DNA of 51,867 nucleotides from Phycisphaera sp. (GTDB taxonomy: Bacteria > Planctomycetota > Phycisphaerae > Phycisphaerales > SM1A02), in NCBI GenBank assembly GCA_016124975.1, contig WGMP01000055.1:1-51867 (forward strand). Direction: 5' to 3'. This document shows positions 44,793-51,867 of this stretch, piece after piece (position 1 is the stretch's first letter; each line of letters opens with the position of its first letter). Under the pieces are notes generated by a model that ran no database searches, was not told where the DNA came from, and saw only the letters and a list, made by a program, of their open reading frames with translations. A program made the translations under genes and the position numbers.

Positions 44793-44955
44793 ACTGCGGC
44801 CAACGGGGTCGGACTCGGAGCTTGTCCGCATCGAGCCGATCCAAGGCGACGCCGGCAAGGGCGGAAAGGGCGCTGGTGCCAGGCCGACGCGCCCAAACGG
44901 GTCTGCCACAAGCGGCAAGCGTTCGAGTGGCGCTGCTTCCGACCGCGGCCGATGA
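44632..44955 (+). CDS. Small lipoprotein starting inside the previous gene
   Basis: 107 residues from ATG 44632. AAGGAG at 44619 is well placed, and the first 32 residues form a good lipoprotein signal (MLLMMGLIAVSTAILMMAGC, Cys32). The mature part is short, basic and rich in Gly, Ser and Pro, with no known domain. It overlaps the 3' end of the membrane-protein gene by 161 bp in a different frame, so it is translated from the same message. A pair of a helical one-span protein with an embedded lipoprotein resembles phage Rz/Rz1 spanins in layout only. The signal and ribosome site make it likely to be real. Confidence 0.7.
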   Translation: MNSPMTRARFGRMLLMMGLIAVSTAILMMAGCTRSGGHRTLPPHQKRSTAQTLELRPTGSDSELVRIEPIQGDAGKGGKGAGARPTRPNGSATSGKRSSGAASDRGR

Positions 44956-45062
44956 GCGAGGGGCGCCGAACGACAGGCGACCGAACGCTTGCAATGCCCG
45001 TGTGACTCGGCTCTACTTGCGAGGGTGTGCGCGACGGAGTCGCGCGAAACGGGTGGTGCACG

Positions 45063-45677
45063 ATGGATCACGGAGAAGCAGCATCGGCTCTCACTTCGGA
45101 AGGCCGCGCCGTGCAGGACGACGCCGCCGCACCTGTCGGCTTCGAGACGCTTTACCGTCGTCTGCGCGCGATCTGCCGGCACCGCATGGAAGGCGAGCGC
45201 GTCGACCACACGCTGCAGGCGACGGCCCTGGCGAACGAGGTCTTCCTGCGGCTCTTCTCGCTCGACGCTGAGAAGGCCCGCAACCCTGAGGGTGCCACGC
45301 GCTGGTTCGTGGCGAACGCGGTCATCGCGGTCCGTCAGGTGCTCGTCGACCATGCGCGCGGGGTCGGGCGCAAGAAGCGGGGTGGGGGGCGCAGGCCTGT
45401 CTTGCTCGGCGACGGCGACGCGCCCGCGACAGGGTCGTTGATCGACTCCGAGGTCGCCGAGCGGATCCGCACGGTCGACACGCTCCTCGCCGAGCTCGCC
45501 ACGGTTTCGACGCTCCAGTCCGAGATCGTCGCACTCCGGTTCTTCGGCGGGCTGACCTTCGCCCAGATTTCGGCGCAAGTCGGCATTCCCGAGACCACGG
45601 TTCGCCGCGAGTGGGCGCTCGCACGGATCTGGATGGGTGAGTCGCGCGCGGCAGCCGGCTGGGGGGGAGACGGGTGA
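45063..45677 (+). CDS. ECF sigma factor of the planctomycete kinase-linked type
   Basis: 204 residues from ATG 45063. It has sigma-2 (ETLYRRLRAICRHRMEGERVDHTLQATALANEVFLRL, residues about 27-65) and sigma-4 (LQSEIVALRFFGGLTFAQISAQVGIPETTVRREW, about 150-185) with the helix-turn-helix. The DHTLQATALANEVFLRL phrase, between the first two sigma-2 helices, is the hallmark of the TIGR02999-like group that often sits beside Ser/Thr kinases in planctomycetes. The stop overlaps the start of the kinase gene (GTGA), so they are co-translated. The kinase may phosphorylate the sigma factor or its partner; that is inference from the pairing. No anti-sigma gene is present. Confidence 0.93.
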   Translation: MDHGEAASALTSEGRAVQDDAAAPVGFETLYRRLRAICRHRMEGERVDHTLQATALANEVFLRLFSLDAEKARNPEGATRWFVANAVIAVRQVLVDHARGVGRKKRGGGRRPVLLGDGDAPATGSLIDSEVAERIRTVDTLLAELATVSTLQSEIVALRFFGGLTFAQISAQVGIPETTVRREWALARIWMGESRAAAGWGGDG

Positions 45678-48514
45678 ACTCTCGAGCGGCGAGTGGGGGG
45701 ATTCTGGCGAAGCGCGCCGCATCCGTCGCTTCTCGGGGCGTGACGGAACGCTCCGCCCCACACCAGACCACAGAGGCGCAGGCGCTCTTCCTCGCAGCGC
45801 TCGAGCGCGACCCCGCGGCGCCCGCGCGGGCGATCGCGGCGCTCGAGGTCGGTGCCGAGCTGGCGGCCGAGCTCAGGCGACTGCTCGAGGACTACGAGCG
45901 CGGCGGCATCGCAGACCCGGACGAGGGCGGCGTGGGGGCCGCGGTCGAGTGCGCCCTTGCAGAGATCGCGGCGGCGGCGCCCGACCCCGTTTCGCGCGAG
46001 ATTCCTGCGCGCATCGGCCACTACCGCATCGAGCAGACGCTGAGCGTCGGGCCCTACTCGGCCGTGCTCGTTGCCGAACAGGAGTCGCCGATCGTGCGCC
46101 GTGTGGCGGTCAAGCTTCTCTTTGAAGACGCGTCTGACCCGCGCCTTGCCGCACGCGTCGAAGCCGAGCGGCAGACGCTTGCGCGGCTCGAGCACCCGAA
46201 CATCGCGCGGATCTACGACTACGGGATCGACGCACACGACCGCCCCTACATGGTGATGGAGCATGTGCGCGGCGGCGGGATCATCGAGTATTGCCGCGCG
46301 AACGCGCTTCCGCTGCGGGCGCGCGTCGACCTCTTCCGCGAGGCCTGCGCCGCAATCCGCGCCGCGCATCGGCTCGGCGTCCTTCACTGCGACCTGAAGC
46401 CCGCGAACATTCTTGTCCAGATCGTGGGCGACGAGCCGCACGCGAAGGTGATCGACTTCGGCATCGCCCGCGCCGTGCGCACCGCAAGCGCCGAGCGTGC
46501 GAACCTCACGGAACTACCGCTCGCGCTCGGCACGCTCGCGGCGATGAGCCCCGAGGCGCTCACGCCTGGCGGCGCGAAGCTCGACACGCGCAGCGATGTC
46601 TTCGGCCTCGGGCTCGTCCTCTTCGAACTCGCCACGCAGCGCGCGCCCCGCGAAGTCCCCTCCGACGACTTCGCGGAGGCGCTGCGCGTGGTGCTCGAGG
46701 AGCCGATTCCGAGCGCGGCGCGCACGGTGGCGCGCGCGGGCGCGGGTGCGGGCGAGGCGATCGACCCAGACCTCGACGCGATCATCGCGAAGGCGACCGA
46801 GCGCGATGCCGCAGACCGCTACGACTCGGTCGACGCGCTGATCGCCGACCTCGAGCGCTGGCAGCGCGGCGAGGCGGTGTCGGCGCGGGAGCAGCCGCTC
46901 ATCGAGCGGGCCTGGAAGGCGCTCGTGCGCCGACGGGGGACGATGCTCCTCGCACTTGCCGCGGTGGTCGCAGTTTCCCTTGTGGCGGTTTCGCTCGTCG
47001 GTGGCGCGATCCGCGCCGACGCGGCCCGCGATCGCGCCCTTGAAGCCGCGACCACGGCCCTTGCCGCGGCGCGCGAGATCCGCGATCTCCCGCGCACCGA
47101 TGACCGACGCGCGATCCTGCTTGCGACGGTGGCCGAGGAGACGCGCGCGGGCCTCCTGGCCCGCCCTGGCGACATCGAGCTCCTCAAGGCGCGCGCGGCA
47201 GGGGTCGAGGAAGAGCTGCTCGCGCGCCTGATGAGGGGCGACAGCAAGTCGCAGCGGTCGCGGGAACTCGCGCTCGAGGCCGAACGCATGCGTCGCGTGA
47301 TCGTGGGACTCCGCCCCGAGGACCTGCTTGCCCTTGCGGATCTTTCGGTCGCGCTTGCCTACAAGCTCGACACCATCCGCGGCACGCCCGAGTTCGCCGA
47401 GGCGGAGAAGGAGCAGCTTTCGATCGACCTCGAGCTGCACGAGCGCGACCCGACCAGCAGGCTCTTCGCCGACAACCTCTCGTGGACCTATCAGCGCGTC
47501 GCAGACCGCGCCTGGGAGCGCGGTGAGCGCGAGCTCGCGCTGACCTATCTCGACCGCACGGCGGAACTGGGCGACCGCGCGCTGGCGCTCGATCCCACGA
47601 GCTCCGTGTCGCTGTTCACCGCGGCCGCAGGGCATCTTTATGCAATGCACGCCGACATGGTGCGCGGCGACAAGGATGCCTATCTCCAGCATGTTCGACG
47701 GTCGTTCGAACTCTCTGGCGAGTTGCTTGCCCGAGAGCCCCAGCACCCGCGTGCGGGGGCCTTTCATCTCCGCGCGGCCAACTTCCTGGCGATGATGCTT
47801 TACGAGTTCGACGCCCCTGAGCCCTCCGAGGCGATTCTCGATCAGGCGATCGCCGCAGTCGCTCGAAACGACGCCGTGCGCGAGAACCCCGTTTTCATGG
47901 GGTTTCCTTTCTTCGACACCCAGTTCACTCGGATCTCCTACAGTCTGTTTCGCGGCGACGGCGAGAGTCGCCTCCAGGTCGCCGCAGAACTGCGCGCGAT
48001 CATCGAGCGCATCCGCTACACCCCCTCGCCGCCCCCTGAGTTCAGCGCGTGGGATTCGCTTCTCGCCGCCACCGAGGGCTGGATGGCGCTTCGGCGCGGC
48101 GATGAGCCCGGGTTCACCCGCAGCATCGAGCGCGCCTTGCATGCGGCGCGGACCCAGTCGACCACGCGCGAGTTTCGGCTCTATGCAATGGTGGGCGTCG
48201 TTGAGCGCGTGGCGCTTGCGATCCGCTTCGAGGAGGCGCACGGCGCCGTGCCCGCCATGCAGGCTCGTTTCGGCGAGATACTGGCGTGGATGCTGCGGGA
48301 GATCGACACTGAAATCGTCGAAGCTGAGGCAGAGGCTCCTGGCACGGTCAGCCTGCTGACAGCACGGAAAGCCCGCGCCACGCTCGTCGGTGACTTCGCG
48401 CTGGCCGACGAACTCACCGAACGGATCCATGGCGCCCCTGATGCCAGCTTCCAGCGCGCAGCCAAGGAACTGCCGAAGTTCGTTCCTTGGCGGGCGGGGC
48501 GTGCCGACCGATAG
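45674..48514 (+). CDS. Membrane Ser/Thr protein kinase with TPR-like sensor part
   Basis: 946 residues from GTG 45674, coupled by GTGA overlap to the ECF sigma gene, with GGGGGAGA upstream. An N-terminal soluble helical part (1-112) precedes the kinase domain (about 115-400): a degenerate glycine loop (SVGPYSAV), Lys147 in VAVKLL, HCDLKPAN (catalytic Asp240), DFGIA (261-265) and the SPEAL substrate element. HCD in place of HRD marks a non-RD kinase, which need not be switched on by activation-loop phosphorylation. One membrane helix (about 415-440) is followed by about 500 extracytoplasmic residues with tetratricopeptide-like helix pairs. It likely senses an envelope signal and controls the paired sigma factor. 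Confidence 0.92.
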   Translation: MNSRAASGGILAKRAASVASRGVTERSAPHQTTEAQALFLAALERDPAAPARAIAALEVGAELAAELRRLLEDYERGGIADPDEGGVGAAVECALAEIAAAAPDPVSREIPARIGHYRIEQTLSVGPYSAVLVAEQESPIVRRVAVKLLFEDASDPRLAARVEAERQTLARLEHPNIARIYDYGIDAHDRPYMVMEHVRGGGIIEYCRANALPLRARVDLFREACAAIRAAHRLGVLHCDLKPANILVQIVGDEPHAKVIDFGIARAVRTASAERANLTELPLALGTLAAMSPEALTPGGAKLDTRSDVFGLGLVLFELATQRAPREVPSDDFAEALRVVLEEPIPSAARTVARAGAGAGEAIDPDLDAIIAKATERDAADRYDSVDALIADLERWQRGEAVSAREQPLIERAWKALVRRRGTMLLALAAVVAVSLVAVSLVGGAIRADAARDRALEAATTALAAAREIRDLPRTDDRRAILLATVAEETRAGLLARPGDIELLKARAAGVEEELLARLMRGDSKSQRSRELALEAERMRRVIVGLRPEDLLALADLSVALAYKLDTIRGTPEFAEAEKEQLSIDLELHERDPTSRLFADNLSWTYQRVADRAWERGERELALTYLDRTAELGDRALALDPTSSVSLFTAAAGHLYAMHADMVRGDKDAYLQHVRRSFELSGELLAREPQHPRAGAFHLRAANFLAMMLYEFDAPEPSEAILDQAIAAVARNDAVRENPVFMGFPFFDTQFTRISYSLFRGDGESRLQVAAELRAIIERIRYTPSPPPEFSAWDSLLAATEGWMALRRGDEPGFTRSIERALHAARTQSTTREFRLYAMVGVVERVALAIRFEEAHGAVPAMQARFGEILAWMLREIDTEIVEAEAEAPGTVSLLTARKARATLVGDFALADELTERIHGAPDASFQRAAKELPKFVPWRAGRADR

Positions 48515-48661
48515 CCCGTGCGCAGGGTGATCGGCGGCCCGGTGTTCGACGGTCTTTCCCGTTTCGTGGCGGATCGCACGGGCGCTGTCGCCTTTGCCAA
48601 CCGCGGGCGCTGCGCGGCGGCTGTGCCGCGTCCCGCGCCCGTGTCACTTCGGAGATCGACC

Positions 48662-51600
48662 ATGCAAGTCATTCAATCCGCCTGCGCGCTGATCCTCGCG
48701 ACCGTGGTCTCGCTCGGGCTCGCCCGCCCCGCCTGCGCGCGGCAAGAGGGCATGCCCGTCCTGAAGCAGATCATTCCGCAAGGAACCTGGCCGGGCGTCA
48801 ACAAGGCGATCGCGATCCGCGGCGACTGGATGGCGATGTCATGCTCGGGGGCGTTTGAGGGGAACGGAAACCGCATCGAGATCTGGAAGAAGACCAACGG
48901 CGTGTGGGCGCTGCACACGACCTTCGCGCAGGGGTTCTCGCAGTATCGGCCCAATCAGGGGCTCTGCGCGTCGTCGCTCGACTTCGACTCGACGGCAACG
49001 CAGTTGATCGCGGGAGATCCGAGGTTTGCGGCGTATGGGCCCGCGGACGAGTGCGGATATCCAGACACTCGAAAGATCGGGCAGTGTGAGTCGAGCTTTC
49101 GTGTCTTCAGACGGACCGGCGACGTGTGGACGCTCGACCCGATGACTCCTGTCTTACATCCGGGTGTCACGAACGGGAACCTCGGAAACTACTGCGGTTT
49201 ACGGTTCGGCCAGAGCGTGCAGATTGAGGGCGACATCGCCATCGTTGGCATTCCAGCGTACGGATGGGCACCGTGGGGATGCAGTCCGACGATCGGCGGG
49301 GCAGTGATCTACCAGCGCCGGATTACAGGATGGGAGTTCATCGATGGAATCGAGGGCATTGACGCGAACTCGGTATTGGGCCCAGTCGGCGTGGTCATCG
49401 ATCAGAGCCGAGACGTGGGCGCAACCGTTCTTCTCTCTCGTCCGCCTCTCACAGCGAATCGTTGGGTGGTGACTGGATTGCAGAACAACACCAGCGCTCG
49501 ACGCTGGTACGTCGGTCGGTTGGACACTCTGGGAAACCCTCAGATGTCTTACTACGATGTTGTCGGCGGCGGGCTTTTCCCGATGCCGCTTGCGCAGGAC
49601 GAAACTCGCGTCCTTGTCGGACAGCACTACGGAAGTTCGATTCGCTGGGCGGATTTCGCAGAAGTCATGGCGCCTGGGTATCAGAGTGATTGTTGGTGGT
49701 GTGGCGCGGAATTGGGGCAAGTGACCGCTCCGACCGATGTTCCCGCAGACAAGAAGTGGGGCTATCACTTCGCAGCGGACAGAAGCAGGCTCGTAACTCT
49801 CACGAACGATAGCCGTCTTTTCGTTTATGACTGGGAGGTTGCCGCCAACAACTACATCCTGCGGGGCTCGCGGGTGTTCTCGTCTGACGCGCCGGGGTAC
49901 GTGGTGTCGCCGCCGAACATCGGTACGAGCACTGATTACGCGAATCAAACCGCCGGCACGTTCATCGCGATGTCCGGCCCCAACCTCGCGGTCCAGACCA
50001 CGACCGGCGACATCCTGATGTACGAGTTCTACCCCGACTGCAACGGCAACAACCAGTCGGACCTCGCCGAGATCGCCGCGAATCCTCTGCTCGACTGCGA
50101 CAACACGGGCTCGCTCGACGAATGCGAGCCGCTGTCGAGTCCGCCGCCCGTTCCCGTGCGCTCGACCTGGAAGGCACCGCTCGGAGGGCTCTTCCAGGAC
50201 GCCGCAAACTGGTGCAGGCAGTCGCCCGTGAACACGACGGCCATCGAGTTCGGGATTCCCTTCACCTACAACGCGAACCTCACGCAGACGCGCGAGGTGC
50301 GGAACATCACCGTCTCGAACGGCTTTCCGACCCTCAACTTTTCGAGCCCGACGCTGACGCTGCGAAGTTCGACTTCCACATCGTTGCCCTCAGCGGAGAA
50401 GTTCCTTCGCGTTGGCACCATCGTCGACACGCCAGCGTCGCTCGGCGTACTGAATGGCACTGTCAACACCGCGTACTGCGAGATCGGCGTCGGTGCGGGT
50501 ACAGAAGGCGCGCTCCTGATCGGGCCGGGCGGCAAGGTGACCTCGGGCACGGAGATCTGCGTCGGATGCGAAGGTGACGGAACGCTCCTTCTCCAGAGCG
50601 GCGGGCAGGCCTTCTCGCAGAAGGCGATCATCGGCAAGGCGGCGGGGAGCCAGGGATACGCCACCATCGAGTCGGAGTTCCCCACCCTCACCTCGCGATG
50701 GGAAGTCACGCTCGGCGTCGATGTCAAGAACGGCACGCTGCGGGTCAACGAGGGCGGCACGGTCGTGGCCGCGCCCGTTGGAGTCATCCTCTACGCGGGC
50801 GGAACGCTCACGGGCACGGGTGTCGTCGTCGGCCCAGTCACGAACTTTGGCTCGGCCGCGGGCAACTGCGGAATCGAGGGACTGACCTTCGGGGCGCCGG
50901 TCGTGCACCAGACGGGCGGCCTCGCCCCGGGCGGCGCGCTTCCGATCGGCGGCCAGAACTTCGGCGACTATTCGAGCATCGGCACGCTCACGATCAACGG
51001 TGCCTACCAGCAGATCGCGGCCAATCCCGAACTCGGCACGAACAGCGGCTCGCTCCTCGTCGAGATCGCGAAGGAGGGCGGCGAGATCAAGCACGACAAG
51101 ATCGTCGTGAACGGCCCCGCGACCCTCGGCGGCGGGCTCTTCGTCACGCTCGCGACCGACCCTTCGAAGGAGGAGATCGACTTCGCGGGCCTCCCCGTCT
51201 TCACGGCGAGCGCGATCGACCCCGAGCGCCCGAACTTCGACATCGCCTTCATGCCCGCGCTCCCGAACGGGCGCTTCGTGAAGCTCGACGCGACGGCGAA
51301 CCTCCAGGGCGGCGGCGGCGCGATCACGATCTCGACCTCGGACCTCGCGTCCTTGCTCGGCTTCGGCGACTCGGCGAACGCGACCTTCGACCTCGAGCCT
51401 TTGGCGGCCGCGGTGGGCGACTTCGACGGCGCGAACGGAAACGACGTGGCGGTGACGCTGAAGGGCGCGGGCACATCGGGCCCGAGCGCGAACGGGTCGC
51501 TGCTTCTTCTCTTCAACGACGGCGAGGGCGGGCTCGACAAGGTGGTGCAGATGCCGAACCAGCTCGGCGTCGACCCCGTGGGGATCGTGGCGGCGCCGCT

Positions 51601-51867
51601 GAGGGCGGGGAGGAAGGTGCCCGACCTCGCTCTCGTGAACCGCGGCAGCGACACGCTGCAGGTGCTCGCGAACGACGGCGTGGGGAACTTCACGACGGCG
51701 CATGTGGTGTCGACGGGCGCGGGCAGCGCGCCGAGCTCGATCGACGCGGTGCCGATCTTCGCGGAGGAGCCCGCGCTTGCGGGGATCTTCGACCTCGTGA
51801 TCACGAACTCCGCGCAGGCGTCGCTGACGGTCTTCTTCAACCCCGGCGACGGCGAGCCCGTGCCGAC
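48662..51867 (+). CDS. Very large secreted protein, 3' end outside window
   Basis: At least 1068 residues from ATG 48662; no stop occurs before the window ends. A signal peptide (ILATVVSLGLARPACARQEG) is followed by about 440 residues that look like a single-chain propeller with FG-GAP-like character (AIRGDWMAMSC, DFDSTATQLIAGDP, VQIEGDIAIVGIP). Then come an EF-hand-like linker (DCNGNNQSDLAEIAANPLLDC then DNTGSLDECE) and a Gly/Ser/Thr-rich beta-helix-like stretch (GTLLLQSGGQAFSQ, GGTVVAAPVG). A final FG-GAP region begins near AAAVGDFDGANGNDVAV. Bases 49000-49850 are less GC-rich than the later part, hinting at a composite origin. Function unknown. Confidence 0.85.
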   Translation, partial: MQVIQSACALILATVVSLGLARPACARQEGMPVLKQIIPQGTWPGVNKAIAIRGDWMAMSCSGAFEGNGNRIEIWKKTNGVWALHTTFAQGFSQYRPNQGLCASSLDFDSTATQLIAGDPRFAAYGPADECGYPDTRKIGQCESSFRVFRRTGDVWTLDPMTPVLHPGVTNGNLGNYCGLRFGQSVQIEGDIAIVGIPAYGWAPWGCSPTIGGAVIYQRRITGWEFIDGIEGIDANSVLGPVGVVIDQSRDVGATVLLSRPPLTANRWVVTGLQNNTSARRWYVGRLDTLGNPQMSYYDVVGGGLFPMPLAQDETRVLVGQHYGSSIRWADFAEVMAPGYQSDCWWCGAELGQVTAPTDVPADKKWGYHFAADRSRLVTLTNDSRLFVYDWEVAANNYILRGSRVFSSDAPGYVVSPPNIGTSTDYANQTAGTFIAMSGPNLAVQTTTGDILMYEFYPDCNGNNQSDLAEIAANPLLDCDNTGSLDECEPLSSPPPVPVRSTWKAPLGGLFQDAANWCRQSPVNTTAIEFGIPFTYNANLTQTREVRNITVSNGFPTLNFSSPTLTLRSSTSTSLPSAEKFLRVGTIVDTPASLGVLNGTVNTAYCEIGVGAGTEGALLIGPGGKVTSGTEICVGCEGDGTLLLQSGGQAFSQKAIIGKAAGSQGYATIESEFPTLTSRWEVTLGVDVKNGTLRVNEGGTVVAAPVGVILYAGGTLTGTGVVVGPVTNFGSAAGNCGIEGLTFGAPVVHQTGGLAPGGALPIGGQNFGDYSSIGTLTINGAYQQIAANPELGTNSGSLLVEIAKEGGEIKHDKIVVNGPATLGGGLFVTLATDPSKEEIDFAGLPVFTASAIDPERPNFDIAFMPALPNGRFVKLDATANLQGGGGAITISTSDLASLLGFGDSANATFDLEPLAAAVGDFDGANGNDVAVTLKGAGTSGPSANGSLLLLFNDGEGGLDKVVQMPNQLGVDPVGIVAAPLRAGRKVPDLALVNRGSDTLQVLANDGVGNFTTAHVVSTGAGSAPSSIDAVPIFAEEPALAGIFDLVITNSAQASLTVFFNPGDGEPVP

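Noticed and set aside
43839-44955. Rz/Rz1 spanin pair as the identity of the overlapping genes
   Set aside because: The first protein is twice the usual Rz length, there is no holin or endolysin and no prophage context; only the layout is similar.

Overview
The window is high-GC DNA, most probably from a member of the Planctomycetota, class Phycisphaerae. The grounds are dockerin-like C-termini of the form GATDLxxLLSxWGxC, an anti-sigma-like protein with a DUF1559-type ectodomain, an ECF sigma factor overlapping a Ser/Thr kinase, ResB/CcsA cytochrome c assembly proteins with very large soluble domains, HpnH (hopanoid synthesis), tandem flagellins, and many secreted FG-GAP/EF-hand-like proteins. 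The assignment is inferred from gene content only.

Layout. 0-3 kb: two tandem flagellin genes (the first cut by the window edge), each followed by a near-identical GAAA-loop terminator. 3-9.8 kb: a sensor-like Cache membrane protein, a divergent glycosyltransferase, a secreted 5'-nucleotidase-like enzyme with a dockerin tail, and an orphan N6-adenine DNA methylase whose stop codon lies in the arm of a 167-bp MITE-like element. 10-13 kb: rpmI-rplT, then an ECF sigma/anti-sigma pair, all on the minus strand. 13-19.2 kb: hpnH, an array of CACGTG palindromes, an RdgC-like gene, a coupled rhomboid-trpF pair, and citrate synthase. 19-31.4 kb: an FG-GAP secreted protein, an HtrA-like protease, a DUF3352-like protein, an alpha/beta hydrolase, a small zinc-ribbon protein, a secreted cyclophilin, and the ResB-CcsA operon.

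31.4-37.1 kb is the most unusual part. Two secreted dockerin genes are preceded by homologous leaders with three conserved hairpins, and two orphan copies of a dockerin tail lie in intergenic DNA. It looks like a repeated module (structured leader, variable body, dockerin tail, hairpin) that has been duplicated and eroded. 37-39.9 kb: enolase and a DUF4143 AAA ATPase. 39.9-45 kb: an orphan soluble VirD4/TraG-like ATPase, divergent from a C39-like cysteine-peptidase lipoprotein, a single-span membrane protein, and a small lipoprotein whose gene begins inside the preceding one in another frame. 45-52 kb: the ECF sigma-kinase operon, then a very large secreted protein that runs off the window.

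Other notable features are tandem duplications that begin inside the last codons of two genes and span their stop codons, a three-way-junction-like structure between rpmI and rplT, and a long hairpin upstream of citrate synthase. No tRNA, rRNA or CRISPR array was recognised.
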